Positions 1 to 10,913 of a stretch of 60,000 bases of DNA are shown here, one piece after another. Position numbers and translations under genes: made by a program. The DNA is from Adiantum capillus-veneris (lineage: Eukaryota; Streptophyta; Polypodiopsida; Polypodiales; Pteridaceae): assembly GCA_014529385.2 (NCBI GenBank), contig CM043963.1, positions 96,106,912 through 96,166,911 of the forward strand, written 5' to 3'. Under the pieces are notes generated by a model. The model saw nothing but the letters and a program-made list of their open reading frames with translations. It was not told the origin of the DNA and did not search any database. Within the stretch, counting starts at the first letter, position 1. Each line of letters opens with the position of its first letter.

Positions 1-600
1 AATCAACTTTTCTAATGATTGGGTAATCCGATTTCAACTCTAAAACTTGCTTTGTGTTCCTCTTTCCATGCTCTTTCATTCAAGTGTAAGCATTTCAAGG
101 TCGGTTGAGATTTGTGACTACGCATTTGTGAGTCTAATCTTAAGTTTTGAGTGTTTAAATCACTATCTTTTGATATTTTTTAAATAAGGGAGTGTTGTTA
201 GACCTTAGGGAGACCTATCTAGATTGTTCTATTGTAGTTTTTATGACATGGACCATGATGGGTCAGGATTTGGTACCTTGTCAAAATGCATCCAAACTTT
301 GTAGATTAGTCCCGTTAGACCTAATATAGCTTTCCTTAAAGTTTTGGGAAATCCAAGTCTGTTTAGTTAATAAAATGACGTGATGACCTAGAGCGCTGAG
401 ATAGGAAATAGACAAATTTTCAAATCAAAGTGGCGTTAACTTGTTAAATTGATGTGTTTTCTTGTTAGGTTCACTTCTTGAGTATGACACCCTCAAAGAG
501 TCTCTGTGCCCCATCTGTGTCACTTCCCTGAGTATTGATATTATTATGCTAGTGCCAGATAGCTATGCTATAGACGTCCGTAGCGAATACCCCGCTAACA
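1..600 (+). mobile_element. LTR of family A, copy A1 (3' portion, cut by window start)
   Basis: This stretch matches four other copies in the window (29,017-29,345 on +; 42,597-43,502, 49,930-50,602 and 53,498-54,368 on minus). Shared landmarks in order are a 'gtgatgacctagagc' block, a 'ttaggttcacttcttgag' block, a 'cacttccctgagtattgat' block and the end 'ccgctaaca'. The end CA is followed directly by a primer binding site, so this is the 3' end of a 5' LTR read on +. The LTR start lies outside the window; copy A2 suggests about 900 bp in full. Confidence 0.85.
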
Positions 601-620
601 TTGGCACCGCTATCGGGGAA
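601..620 (+). other. Primer binding site, tRNA-Asp type (family A)
   Basis: TGGCACCGCTATCGGGGA follows the LTR end immediately. From memory of the plant tRNA-Asp 3' end, the expected site is TGGCGCCGTTGCCGGGGA, so 14 of 18 bases agree. The A5 copy at 53,480-53,497 agrees at 15 of 18, and both share C at position 9. This primer type is known from plant Athila/Tat-like Ty3 elements. Confidence 0.75.
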
Positions 621-1100
621 TGATCCTTAGATGGTGAGTGACCTAGTGCATATTTTGAGTTTTGTTTTCTAGAGATTAGTCGTTCCATTCCATTTACACT
701 CGTAGCAAAGTAGCAAAATGAGAGTTTAGTGATAGATAGAGTCTAGAAGTTGGAGACTTGCTAGATCTATTCTTGTAAGGTAAAGAGATTCGTGAGCGGG
801 ATAGCCAAAAGCATTTCATTCTTTGATTTTCACATTACTTCCAAATTGATGTTCCATTTCTTTTTTACAACTTTAATTTGCATTGTTTTGCTTGTCTTTG
901 TTTCATGTTTTGTTTTGTTTTGTTTTGCTTGTCTTGTTTCAAGTTTTGTTTTAGTACATGGGAGTAGGGTAAGTAGAAACCAACACCATCAATTTGGGTT
1001 GAAAATATCATGGCAAAAAGGGTTGAAAACCATATTTTGGCAAAAACAAGCATAACTTTGAAAATTTGATGGTAGAGACTTAAAAGATGATCAAAACTCA
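621..1100 (+). other. Family A leader, no gene seen
   Basis: Leader between the primer site and the tandem array. It is AT-rich, with repeated 'tgttttgttttg' runs around 900-940. Short ORFs on both strands here show no domain and look accidental. Confidence 0.5.
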
Positions 1101-2240
1101 AAAATTTGGTGCTCAAGAGCCTCAATAAACTCATCAAAATAAATTTGGAAAGTTTTAGTTGAATCTCTGGTCAAACATGGACCACAATCCATGTACCATG
1201 GAGGTCAATTTTGCAAGAAAGTGATCAATGACACTCTATATCAGTAGGACGTAGCTCTGATAAGTTCTGGTCATAAGAAAATTTGAAAAATCACATCAAA
1301 ATTGGTTGATAGGACAAAAACCATAAAACCAAGTCTTTCAGACACAAAATTAGGCATATCTTGAGATTTTGAGATCCAAATCACAAAAGACCAAGTGGAC
1401 CAGTTAGAGAAAATCGGTGTCTAGCAATTGTGAACATTGCAAATCCATATGTGGTGTACCGTGGATTGGGATCCATGTACCCTTGAGATAGAACTAAACA
1501 AAAGTGAGACCAATTGATAGACATGGACTTCAATCAAATGATACCAAAGTTTGGGATCAAATTGAGCTAAAAAGACACTTAGAAGAAGAAAACTGATGAA
1601 GAACACCTAAAATTAGTCTACTAGAGTAAGATTTGGGGGTTTTAGCTTTTTAGAAAAAAATCTAGGTCCAAAAAAGTTTTGGGAAATAGCTTCAAGATAG
1701 TACTGACAACCAGCTGACCAAGTTTCATTTCAAAATGAGTTCAAACATGGATCGCATCCATGTACCTCATTAACAATTTTGGATGAGATTTGAGTAGTAG
1801 GTAGCTCAGCCTTAGACAAACACTTTTTGCAAAAGAGACATTTGCAAAAAAGTTGAAAAAAGTGGTCAAAAGAGCCAAAATGAGAAGATAGCCAAAACCG
1901 CCAAAGCAGACTCAAGATTTCACTTTTGGCTGACGAGAAATGATCCATATTCAATAAGATTTTGGGAGTAGGCTTCAAACATCATAATCTCAACTGGCCA
2001 AATCCCAAGTCCAGAAGTGATGGAACATGGATCATGATCCATGTCCTCATTCAGGAAATGTGACAAAGACTTCTCCACTCTTTAGCACAGTCCATTAGAA
2101 ATAATACTTCCCAAAGAAAGACTACAACAAAAATATTCCAAAAAGAAGATAAAAAGGGCCAAAAATAGAAGATAGCTAAAAACCGCTCAAAAAGACCTAA
2201 GATGTTACTTTTGGCTGACCATTACAGCCGTCTATTTCCA
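1100..2240 (+). repeat. ~280-bp tandem array with a palindromic core (left copy)
   Basis: Four degenerate copies of the palindrome ACATGGATCGCGATCCATGT start at 1175, 1459, 1745 and 2025, spaced 284, 286 and 280 bp. The core is often followed by 'taccNNat'. Between cores, units share a block reading 'agccaaaa..agaagatagc..aaaaccgc..' and then 'acttttggctga' (around 1,875-1,930 and 2,155-2,220). The array sits downstream of a family A primer site and carries no convincing ORF. The same array in the opposite orientation is at 51,780-53,060. Confidence 0.85.
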
Positions 2241-2411
2241 AAACAGGCAGTTGAAGAGATGCTAACTCAGAAAAAGTTTCATAAATTGAAAGGGAGGCTC
2301 CTTACCTCTTTCATGAAGGAAAACTAGTTGGAACCAATGGAAGTGCAAGCAATACTTGATGAGAATGGCATCTCATAGCTAAGATACAAGGCACTCTTCA
2401 AAGCATTAGCT

Positions 2412-4010
2412 AAAAAATCTCAAAATAAACTATAGAGAGGATCATTGCTACCAAAATCATCACATATAAAGGTTGCACATCCGCACGTAAATGATGAGGT
2501 GTTTGAGAAACTTGGGTCACCATTCCATATTGAAGCAACATTCTTAGGCAAGGGCGGTAGAGAAGTACAATATAACAAGAATAACAATCTCTTTGTTGAT
2601 CTTGAAGCATTGCAAAGGTATGCTGTTCACTTCTTTGACATGAGTCAAGAGGAGTGCAATGGGGTTCTCAAGTTTGCTTTGAAGATCAACGAGTGCGAGG
2701 TCTTGAAGAACAGAAAGCTCAAGAGAGTCACCATTACCCTCATGAATAGAGATTTGGATTCATCAATAACCAAAGATGACCCACAATACTTTAGTGTGCA
2801 ATCCGAAAACAACATTTTTGAAGCTAGTATCATTTTAGGTATAGTCCGTTCACTCTATAATAACAAAATTGGCACATTTGGTCCATGAATTTTTTTCCAT
2901 TTTTCATTGCAGGTTGATAAGGAAGATTTTGAAATCCTTGATTGAGGTTTTAGTCAAACCCAAATTCCTTCTATCATCAGTGAGCAAAGAGACGGAGGTG
3001 TGCTTTCAGTGGAAGGATTTGGTGACTATATAGTCAAATGGCACATGACAGGTGACTTAAAGACCCTTAAGTGCATGTACAACATAACAAACGGTGCAGC
3101 TATAGAAAATCCATGCTTATACTGCATCGCTAAAGCATATCTTGACAGTGTGCAATGGAGTAGATCTCTCAATAGACATCTTCAAGATAAATCTTTTAGG
3201 ACAATACTTGATATTCCTTTGAGTAGAGTTCACGTCTGTACACTTCTTACACTCTGCAAAATAATTGATAAGGTGATTCATTTGTGCGTATGTTTTGCAT
3301 GGACCTTAAAGCCAAAGAGTGAGTAAAAAAGAGTCATCAAATCATTAAAGGGAGTTCTCTAAGACATTGGTTTGCATGGAGGCAATGTCAAAATTGAAGA
3401 GGACCCTAAGATGTCTCAAAGTTTTTACAAGGTATCTAAGAAAGCATCGATAGTCGGTGTGAAGGCTAGAAAGTTTCTTGGGTTTAGCCTCAAAGATTCT
3501 AATAGAGAGGAGTGGAGATATTTGTTCAACAAAAGGAAATAGTTACACAGAGTCATTAAAGACAATGTTGTCGGTGGGGCAATTGAGAATCACAAGGTGA
3601 ACATGTGGAAATCACTTGATAAAATTTTCCACTACGTTGAGAAGCATTCTTGGGACAAAAGTAATCTCACAACATTAAAGCAGCCTTGCTCGATTGGAAG
3701 AAGGCATACCTAGTAGGGTGGGGTGGACAACATATCACTGATTACATGGTGAGTTAGCATGATCCATATACAAACAACATTTAAAACTCTACTCTACCCA
3801 CTTTTAATTCCAATGCAGCACATACTATTCAACCATGGTCCATATTTTGCCAAAACATACGGCTCATTGTCAATATGGTCCACACAAGGCATGGAAAAGA
3901 CCCACTACATGGCAAGAATAGGTTACTTTAAGCACACCAGATATGGGGGAGGAAAGGATAAACCCAATAGCCTATTAGAGTTACACTAATGGACTTATAG
4001 ATGAATTATT
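2412..4010 (+). pseudogene. Broken gene of unrecognised family (GDLK / CLYC motifs)
   Basis: Open stretches at 2,445-2,888 and 3,000-3,326, then more coding-like sequence to about 4,000, read as one decayed protein. Visible motifs in order are HIEATFLGKGG, MSQEECNGVLKFAL, a GDLKTLKCMYN block, ENPCLYC (possible zinc ligands), RVHVCTLLTLCKIIDK, an HGGN block near 3,378, FLGFSLKDSNREEWRYLF, and QGMEKTHYMARIGYFKHTR followed by GGG. A possible 74-nt intron (2839-2912, GT..TTGCAG) would join the first two parts, but the frame is off by one base. Stops interrupt at several places. I recall vaguely similar uncharacterised proteins associated with mobile DNA in other eukaryotes but cannot name the family. 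It lies just downstream of the A1 leader and upstream of an LTR fragment, so it could be cargo of an element. Confidence 0.5.
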
Positions 4011-4191
4011 CAGAGAGCAAGGCAAAAGGAGCTTCTTAAGAGCTCAAAAATTACACGTTCTTTACAACACATCTGCAAATAAAAAAATCAAAGGGATTGG
4101 GAAAACTTAAATTCCTGGTGCCATGCGAGGGGGCAACAATCACAAATTCTAAGCAAAAGAAGGTGGGCTTGAGCCCGTTGTTTTTAACCTC

Positions 4192-5193
4192 TGTCATAAA
4201 ATATAATATCTAGCTTACCCAAATGATTTTCTCATATTAAACTGATCATTTAATGTGGGAGAACAAAAGGTAACAAGAGTTAGAAAAGAGACATGTGCTT
4301 CTAGACCTATCTTAGCAGGGGACCAAAAGGAGAGATGGTTGCATCTCAATACAAGACCAAAAGGAGATGGTCTACCAAAGAGCAATGTGAAATAAGTGCC
4401 TCTAGACTTATCTCAGTACGGGACCAAGATAAGAGATGGTTACATCTCAATACGGATCCAAAAGGAGGTAGTCTATCAAAGAGAAACATGCAACTAATTG
4501 AGCTTAAAAGACCTTAGGGTTAGCTTCATTAAAGAACTCCAATGGTTAGTGTTAAAATTCCTTTGACCTTGGCAAGCTAGGGCTGGAGCTTGAGGTGGGA
4601 ACCCAACCTAAGCTTGAGATGCTTGTTGTGCTTGATGACTAAGGTGCTTGCGGTGCTTGTCGTGCTTGATGACTAAGGTGCTTGAAGTGCTTGTCATGCT
4701 TGATGACTAAGGTGCTTGAGGTGCTTGTCATGCTTGATGACTAAGTTACTTGAGGTGCTTGTCATACTTAATGAGGAAGGTGCTTGAGAAGCTTCCCATG
4801 CATGGGGGGTAAGGTGCTTGAGTCAAAAAGAGACCCTACAAACTTAATGAGGAAGGTGCTTGAGAAGCTTCCCATGCATGGGGGGTAAGGTGCTTGAGTA
4901 AAAAAGAGACCTTACAAAGAAGGGGGAAAGTCCCAAAGTGAGGGGAATCTTTGACTTAACCTTCCACTCACCCAAACGACACCCCTGTTCTCAAGGGGCA
5001 CATGGGACACATGTCAGACTCTCCCTATGTTTAGATACATGGTGTGCTTGAATGCTATTGGTTGGGCTTAAGAGGGTTACAATGAGCTTTTAGTTCCATC
5101 CAACAAATATCTAGATATTTTCAAGCTCTCTCTCTCTAAGGGGTAAGGAGGAGGCTTGTCTAAAGACTACCCATGTACTTGAATGCATGTTGC
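4192..5193 (+). mobile_element. LTR of family B, copy B2 (5' part only)
   Basis: Begins 'tgtcataaaatataatatc' and continues through 'tagcttacccaaatgattt'. It matches the reverse complement of 7,997 down to about 7,000 and also the start of the + LTR at 30,066. Homology stops after 'gcatgttgca' at 5193, so about 800 bp of the LTR 3' side are missing. B2 faces the complete minus-strand LTR B1 across about 1 kb. Confidence 0.8.
4600..4920 (+). repeat. 34-bp and 76-bp minisatellites inside LTR-B
   Basis: The phrase 'gatgactaaggtgcttg' recurs at 4634, 4668, 4702 and 4736, an exact 34-bp period. Next, 'aatgaggaaggtgcttgaga' recurs at 4770 and 4846, a 76-bp duplication that includes 'cccatgcatggggggtaagg'. 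The reverse-complement array is in LTR B1 at about 7,260-7,560; LTR B3 lacks it. Confidence 0.8.
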
Positions 5194-5336
5194 ACCAAGA
5201 CGATTGCAACAGGACAACAATATGTAAAATCAATATGTTACTCTTGGTTTCATTGAACCTCCTACTGAACCGTGTTCTGATCAAGCAAACAGCTACATCC
5301 TTGCAGAATGCCCCTGTGGAAAGCATTCGTGCATCG
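5194..5336. other. Junction segment between LTR B2 and gag of B1
   Basis: Joins the broken end of LTR B2 to the truncated gag on the minus strand. Read on +, the end of this segment and the next bases ('gaggatgaaaacacttcgcc', then 'aagggggtatta') resemble the pol end plus polypurine tract of Ty3 elements, but no domain supports it. Confidence 0.25.
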
Positions 5337-5793
5337 TCACTCTTGTTTTCGAGGATGAAAACACTTCGCCAAGGGGGTATTAATGTCATGCCAAGGGCTT
5401 TCCTCTCTCTTTGAAATTCTTGAGCTTCTGGGACCTTCGTCATGTAGAGTAATCTTTGCGATGTCCTTCCTCTTGTATTCTCTAGAAGAATAGCCATAGC
5501 TTTCATGGGTAGAGGGGGAAGGTGAAGAAGAAGGAGAATAGGGTGACCTCTTTCTTGCCCTTTTATTCCTTTGTTTCCTCTCTTCCTTTTTTAAGTGACG
5601 AGGACAAGGACTATGGGTTAACCATTTCCTCTTCTGAGGAGTTGGCAATAGTTTAGTCCGCCGTCTTCGTGGAGCCACATCTTCGAAGGAACTTAGGGAT
5701 TCATTAATTTCTTGCTCTTTGTATTCCTCGTCTTGTATGGAGAGAGTCTTCTTTTGGGGGTCTCATTCTACTCTCTTGGTTATTGTCAGCCAT
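5337..5793 (-). pseudogene. Ty3 gag N-terminus, family B (copy B1)
   Basis: Starts with ATG at 5793 on the minus strand (MADNNQESRMR), about 390 bp inside a met-tRNA primer site. After a frameshift the sequence reads a basic, serine-rich stretch (VAPRRRRTKLLPTP, then ARKRSPYSPSSS). This matches the RS-rich N-terminal part of the family B gag at 31,691-32,508 (KKARKRSPSSPSSS). Gag forms the virus-like particle. Only the N-terminal region is left here: the capsid part and zinc knuckle do not follow, and the sequence breaks near 5,337. It is not functional. Confidence 0.6.
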
Positions 5794-6185
5794 GTTAATT
5801 AAACTTATGTGTTTACTTAGTGTATTCTTTGGCAATTCAAAACCTTATTTGCTACTCCTCTTACCCTTTGAAAATAGATTTTTTAAGTATCTACACCCAC
5901 AGCTCAATTTGGTTAATTATAGAGAGTATTGGAGTTGGTCCAACATAGCAGAGTTTCCAAGGGATATCTCCTTTCGGACTTCGTATGGCTCAATAATGGT
6001 AAAGCCGTAGGCAAGTCTAAGAAAACTCCATTATTAAGACCAAAGCTCCCTAGGTATGCACCATATCCCACATAGTAAGTTCAACAGAACCGATAATAGA
6101 TCCTACCCTAATATAATTAACAAAATCAACCATTAATAGGCTACTTAAGGACCTCTCTTCTTAAGCAATAAAGGAGAAACCAAAT
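5794..6185 (-). other. Family B leader between primer site and gag
   Basis: Untranslated leader on the minus strand from the primer site to the gag ATG. No gene is seen. A short + strand ORF (5,783-6,010) has no recognisable domain and is judged accidental. Confidence 0.5.
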
Positions 6186-6197
6186 GCTCTGATACCA
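6186..6197 (-). other. Primer binding site, initiator Met-tRNA type
   Basis: Minus strand TGGTATCAGAGC directly after the LTR end ATTACA. This is the classic plant primer site complementary to the 3' end of initiator methionine tRNA. It shows that LTR B1 acts as a 5' LTR for the gag remnant on its left. Confidence 0.9.
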
Positions 6198-6198
6198 A

Positions 6199-7997
6199 TG
6201 TAATGGAAATGGCCTATGAACTTTGAGAGTAGTGGAATTAGGAAATTAGGTGAAGCACTTTTGTGAGATTACTTTGTGAGCATAGCGGGTGAACTTAATT
6301 GATGGTAGCAACATAAACATGGTACTTAGTTAACTTGGCTTGAACAATACTTTTGCAAGAGAGAGTTTAGAGAACATGACAACAGTTGAGGACCGGATTT
6401 ATACAGTGCAGGTCCCCCCTCCAATAGGCATTTGTATTATAGTTTCTCCCATCAAGAGAGACTTGGTACAATACAATCTTTGTGTTCCTTGTGACCTAGG
6501 TGGTGCAATGAAGATGGAAAGCTTCATGCATCACAAGCATAACATAAAATTTGTAGAAAGCATTAAAGCCTCAGTCCCAAGACCTCAAAAACCTTCGAAG
6601 GCAGAGAGAGCTAGTGGGGAATGAGGATAGGGAAGAGGAAGAAGAAACATTCCATAGGAGAAAGAAATAGTTCCTCACTTATCATCACTCTTCTTGCTAG
6701 CATACATATTACCATAGTAATGAAGATGGATAATATGGAAAGCCTAAGCAATGAAGCATGGCTCTTGGTTGGATTTGCATTCCATAGCCAGGAGTGTTGG
6801 TGTAGGCTCTCACTTCTCAAAAGCTTGGAGAAGGAGGTGTAGTTCTTAATCTTTCACCAAGTGATAATGCCTCCACAAAATGAGTGTGTGTATGGTGTAT
6901 ACCCCACAACACACCCCTTGCTTGCTTGGGGTGATTTCTAACCTTTTGACATGCTTCAAGCTCATTGGAACCCTCTCCCCCTAGCCAATCACATGCAGCA
7001 TGCATTCAATTACATGGGTAGTCTAAGTGACCTCCATACCCCTTAGAGAGAGAGAGAGCTTAAAAATATCTAGATATTTGTTGGATGGAACTAGAAGCTC
7101 ATTGGACCCCTCTTTAGCCCAACCAATAGCATTCAATCACACCATGTGGCTAAGCATAGGGAGAGTCTAACATGTGTCCCATGTGCCTCTTGAGAAAAGG
7201 GGTTCCCTTTGGGTGAGTGGAAGGCTAAGTCAAAGATTCCCCTCACTTTGGAACTTCCCCCCTCCTTTGTAGGGTCTCTTTTTTACTCAAGCACCTTACC
7301 CCCCATGCATGGGAAGCTTCTCAAACACCTTCCTCATTTAGTTTGTAGGGTCTCTTTTTGACTCAAGCACCTTAACCCCCATGCATGGGAAGCTTCTCAA
7401 GCACCTTCCTCGTTAAGTATGACAAGCACCCAAAGTGCCTTAGTATCAATCATGACAAGCTCCTCAATAACCTTAGTCATCAAGCACGACAAGCATCTCA
7501 AGCACCTTAGTCATCAAGCACGACAAGCACCTCAAAAACCTTAGTCATCAAGCACTCCAAGCACCTCAAGCTTAGGTTGGGTTCCCACCTCAAGCTCAGC
7601 CCTAGCTTTTGCCTAAGGTCAAAGGACTTTTAACACTAACCATTGGAGGTCTTTACTGAAGCTAACCCTAAGGTCTTTTAAGCTCCATTAGTTGCATGTT
7701 GCTCTTTGATAGACTACCTCCTTTTAGACCCGTATTGAGATGTAAGCATCTCTTCTCTTGGTCCCCTACTAAGATAAGTCTAGAAGCACTTATTACACAT
7801 TGGTCTTTGGTAGACCATCTCCTTTTGGACCTGTATTGAGATGCAACCATCTCTCCTTTTGGTCCCCTGCTGCGATAGGTCTAGAAGCACATTTCTCTAT
7901 TCTAACTCTTGTTCCCATGTATTCTCCCACATTAAATGATCAGTTTAATATGAGAAAATCATTTGGGTAAGCTAGATATTAGATTTTTATGACATCA
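6199..7997 (-). mobile_element. Complete LTR of family B (copy B1, 1,799 bp)
   Basis: On the minus strand it starts TGATGTCATAAAA and ends ATTACA. A polypurine tract lies immediately upstream (7998-8008) and a Met-tRNA primer site immediately downstream (6186-6197). It therefore serves as 3' LTR for the gag-pol at 8.0-11.7 kb and as 5' LTR for the gag fragment at 5.3-5.8 kb. It contains the 34-bp and 76-bp minisatellites in reverse complement. Short ORFs within it are not genes. Confidence 0.9.
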
Positions 7998-8008
7998 CCT
8001 CTCTCTTG
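7998..8008 (-). other. Polypurine tract of family B element
   Basis: Minus strand CAAGAGAGAGG abuts the LTR start TGATGTC. Its position and purine content fit the plus-strand primer of a Ty3 element. Confidence 0.7.
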
Positions 8009-8349
8009 AAATCATAGTCGTCCTCGACTACGAGGTAGAGAAGATAAAGCCTAGTCATTAGTCCATGTTTCTTAGCAGGTATAGGATTTCTTTTTACCCT
8101 ACGACATCATTCCTAGATGTATGACTAATCCATTTGGTGCTTAGGAGATGTAGCTACCGCAAGCATGTTTGCTCTTTAGTCCATATCATACTTAAAGTAG
8201 AGTGACAAGTTCTACTTGGTTTTTGGGAGATATCGTTACCACAAACATGACCCTAAGCATGCATACTTCTTAAACTTGTGCACAATAAAAAGAGAACTAG
8301 TCTTATGAGAAAAAACATTTTTCATTTAAAATGCATTTTTATATGCTTA
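8009..8349 (-). other. 3' untranslated part of family B element, no gene seen
   Basis: Lies between the end of the chromodomain remnant and the polypurine tract on the minus strand. All frames carry stops and no motif was recognised. Confidence 0.4.
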
Positions 8350-8747
8350 CTCTAGGGCATCATTGTAAGCATAGCACCTTTAAAAGGATAATTCTTTAAC
8401 TTAATGAGATATCATCAAATAATCTTACCGTTTCTTAATACCTTGTCTTCATGTCATAGGATGGACTCAGATTGAAGTACTTCTTCTTGATCTTCGATCT
8501 TTGTAGGGTCTACAACTATTGCTTCTTTTGATGGTGCTCCTTTGTAAGGCATGCGTAGGCTCTCATGGAAAACATGGGGCATGAGCCAATGGTTGGGCAA
8601 CTTTAATTGATAAGCCATCTCATTGATTGGCTTAAGAATTTGAAAAGAACCGTAGTATCTTTTTGCTAGTTTAGCATAATACTCTTGGTGGCCCGTAGGA
8701 TTCTTTCCTGTAGTATGCCTTAGACAAGCCTTGAGAAACTTTAGCAA
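8350..8747 (-). pseudogene. Ty3 integrase C-terminus and chromodomain, family B
   Basis: The open part (8,454-8,747) contains KLAKRYYGSFQILKPINEM and AYQLKLPNHWLMPHVFHESL, the integrase C-terminal fold of plant chromoviruses. Past a stop at 8,454 the frame continues with HEDKVLRNGKII and YLIKLKNYPFKGA, matching the start of an integrase-linked chromodomain, which in this family targets insertion to chromatin. Three in-frame stops show it is dead. It follows the integrase core directly upstream on the same strand. Placement in the chromovirus group rests on these two motifs. Confidence 0.75.
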
Positions 8748-8770
8748 GACCCAACTATTTTACTTAAAGG

Positions 8771-9450
8771 CTAAGGCTCTTTTGTGTTTATTAGCAGCAG
8801 CCCTTTTTGCCTTTTCTTTGAGATGGATATAACCTCTTTAATCTCTGGAAAAGATTCTTGTGAGTCTCGGCTATATTCATTAGTAGCAAAGATCTTCGCA
8901 TGTACTTTTAGTAGTAAGGAACTTTTGCATCTTCTCTCTTTAACTTCAAAAGGTGATTTCCCCATAGAAGTATGTACAATTTCATTGTACGCATATTCTA
9001 TAAGAGGTAGGTTTTTCTCTCATTGAGAACATTGATCTACTTCCATGACATAGGGTTTTAGTAGATCAAGAATTGTTAGATTAGTTATTTCACTTTGGTC
9101 ATCCGTTTGTGGATGATAGACCGAAAGAGAGATTTAATCTACTTCCTAAATTCTCAAAGAGACCCTTCTAGAAATTACTGGTCATTCTAGGATCTTTGTC
9201 CGACACTATGGATGTTGGAAAGCCATGATGCTTAAAAATTTGAGATCTGAAGAGGGTTGCCATTTGATGTGCCTTAATAGTCTTTTTGACAGTCATAGAG
9301 TGTGTTTTCTTGTTAAGCCTATCGACGAAAACAAACCAAGCTGCTTCCTTTGATCAAATTCAACTTTTGGTATACCACGCATTTTGAAACATTCTCTTGT
9401 ATGTTTACTTTTCATGGTAGAAAAAAAAAAATACATTTCTACTCCTTGAA
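8771..9450 (-). pseudogene. Ty3 integrase core, family B
   Basis: Shifted frames on the minus strand show MATLFRSQIFKHHGFP, SIVSDKDPRMTSNF (second catalytic Asp), VYHPQTDDQSEITNLTIL (catalytic Glu region) and NEIVHTSMGKSPFEV. The order is that of a Ty3 DDE integrase, which inserts the cDNA into the host genome. Frameshifts and stops, including one after TSNF, separate the motifs. A run of adenines on the minus strand near 9,420-9,432 may be a slippage site. It continues from the RNase H region and leads into the C-terminal domain at 8,747. Confidence 0.75.
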
Positions 9451-9457
9451 GAGTAGA

Positions 9458-10230
9458 TTATGGATTCCCTCTTTGCCCTGTATAAGGAGAAGTATGGGAT
9501 TGATACATGACTTTCTTATTGTATGGGTGAGTAACACATAGCCTATTGTCGTTTGGAAGATAGCCATCCTTAAAGGTGAATGGTTCTTTTTTCTTCCCTA
9601 ATGCAAAGACTGTAATTATATACTTAAAGTCTTGGTCAGTAGCATACTCATCTATCATAAAAGATAGATCATTGTGAGTTGCTATAGACACAACATTTAC
9701 CCTTGGTCGTTGTGAAAGGGCATCAATCACTTAATTGTGCTTGCCAACAATGTGAGAAATATGAAATTTAAATTGCGAAAGAAAATTTTCCCACCTCATT
9801 TTTTTGTCGGAGATCTTGTTTTGTGTCATGAAGTTCTTGAGGCTTTGTGATCCATTCATAGGATGAATGGAGTTCCCAAGAGATAGTGTTTCCACGTGCT
9901 ACTTAGGGCATATAGAATAGCTAGTAGCTCTTTTTCGTATTTTCCCAATACTCACTTGTCGAAGTTGAGTCTTTGACTCTCATATGCTATGGCATGCCCT
10001 TCTTGAAGCAAAATAGCTCCAAGTCAATTACCACAAGCATCGCATTAGACCTCAAATGAATTTGAAAGATCTAGTAGTGTGAGCATACGTTGAGAGGTAA
10101 GATTCTCCTTAAGCTTCTTCAAAAGCTTCTTGCACTTTTGCAGTCCATGAATACTTAACGTTCTTTTTTGTTAAGTCATGTAATGGGCTTGCTATTAGAA
10201 AGATTTTTTTTTTAATGGAGCATCTATAGT
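9458..10230 (-). pseudogene. Ty3 RNase H region, family B
   Basis: The clearest part is MRWENFLSQFKFHISHIVGKHN, then a stop, then IDALSQRPRVNVVSIATH, the end of the RNase H domain and the linker to integrase. The same wording occurs at 32,610-32,760 on + (IVGKHNQAANALSRC and VNLVSIATHNDLSS), which assigns both to one family. Upstream fragments read as the RNase H start but are full of stops. RNase H removes the RNA strand during reverse transcription; this copy cannot. Confidence 0.7.
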
Positions 10231-10239
10231 ATGCACACA

Positions 10240-10823
10240 TACCTATGAAGCTTCATACCTCTTGTAGACTCCTTGGATTAGGCCATACTTTTATTATCTC
10301 TAACTTTGTTGGATCCATACGGGTGCCATCTTTAGAGATAATGTGACCTAAATATTGAATCTCTTGTACAAAAAATTCAATTTTCTTTTGATTAATGAAA
10401 ATCTTATTCTCTCTCACAACTTGAAAGATTACCTAGAGTTGTCACTTGTACTCTTCAAGAGAATTTGAATGGCTAGAAGATTTTTGTCCATCATGAGTTT
10501 GAATGCATCTGGAGCATTTGTCAGTCCAAAACTTGTAAAGTATCAAATAGATCTTCTACCTGTGGCACGGGAAATCTATTTTTGATAGTGATCTTATTTA
10601 GTGCTCTATAGTCGACGCACATGTGATATGTGTCGTATTTCTTTTGCACTAAAAGAAATGGTGGACAAAATGGAGAGGAGCTAAACCTCACCATCCCTTT
10701 TTCCACCAATTCATGCAGTTGCCTCATGATCTTCTCTTGTTGAGCTTGTGAAACTCGATAAGGAGGCTTGTTAGGCACTAGGCTTCCTGATAGGAGCTCA
10801 ATTGCATGGTCATCATCCCTCAT
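10240..10823 (-). pseudogene. Ty3 reverse transcriptase, family B, YxDD box missing
   Basis: The open part (10,521-10,823) starts with HAIELLSGSLVPNKPPYRVS and MRQLHELVEKGMVRFSSSP, then VQKKYDTYHMCVDYRALNK and NRFPVPQVEDLFDTL, the fingers and first palm motifs of a Ty3 RT. After a frame change come SFGLTNAPDAFKLMMDKNL and then FFVQEIQYLGHIISKDG (thumb). The catalytic YxDD motif that should sit between them is absent, so an internal deletion near 10,440-10,480 removed the active site. KKYDTYHMCV replaces the usual KKDGSWRMCV. Confidence 0.85.
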
Positions 10824-10913
10824 TTTAGAGGTAGCTCACTAGGGATGTCATCAGTGAAAACATCTTGGGATCCATTTAGGAAATTAGAAAACTCTAATTC
10901 CTCTTGATTACCT

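Noticed and set aside
1421-1978. Minus-strand ORFs in the left array
   Set aside because: They recur only because the array repeats; frames are not conserved between units or between the two arrays.
1100-2240. A CRISPR array (regular spacing of a palindromic repeat)
   Set aside because: Units are ~280 bp, similar along much of their length, the core is only 20 bp and degenerate, and the surroundings are plant retroelements.
5187-5414. A separate + strand Ty3 pol end with polypurine tract
   Set aside because: Only a vague like-sounding 'gaggatgaaaac..aaggggg' string; no integrase motif and it overlaps the minus-strand gag remnant, so it is noted only as a junction.
4192-7997. A large inverted-repeat DNA transposon formed by the two ~1-kb arms at 4.19-5.19 and 7.0-8.0 kb
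   Set aside because: The right arm is part of a 1.8-kb LTR with primer site and polypurine tract in place, so the arms are LTR copies in opposite orientation.
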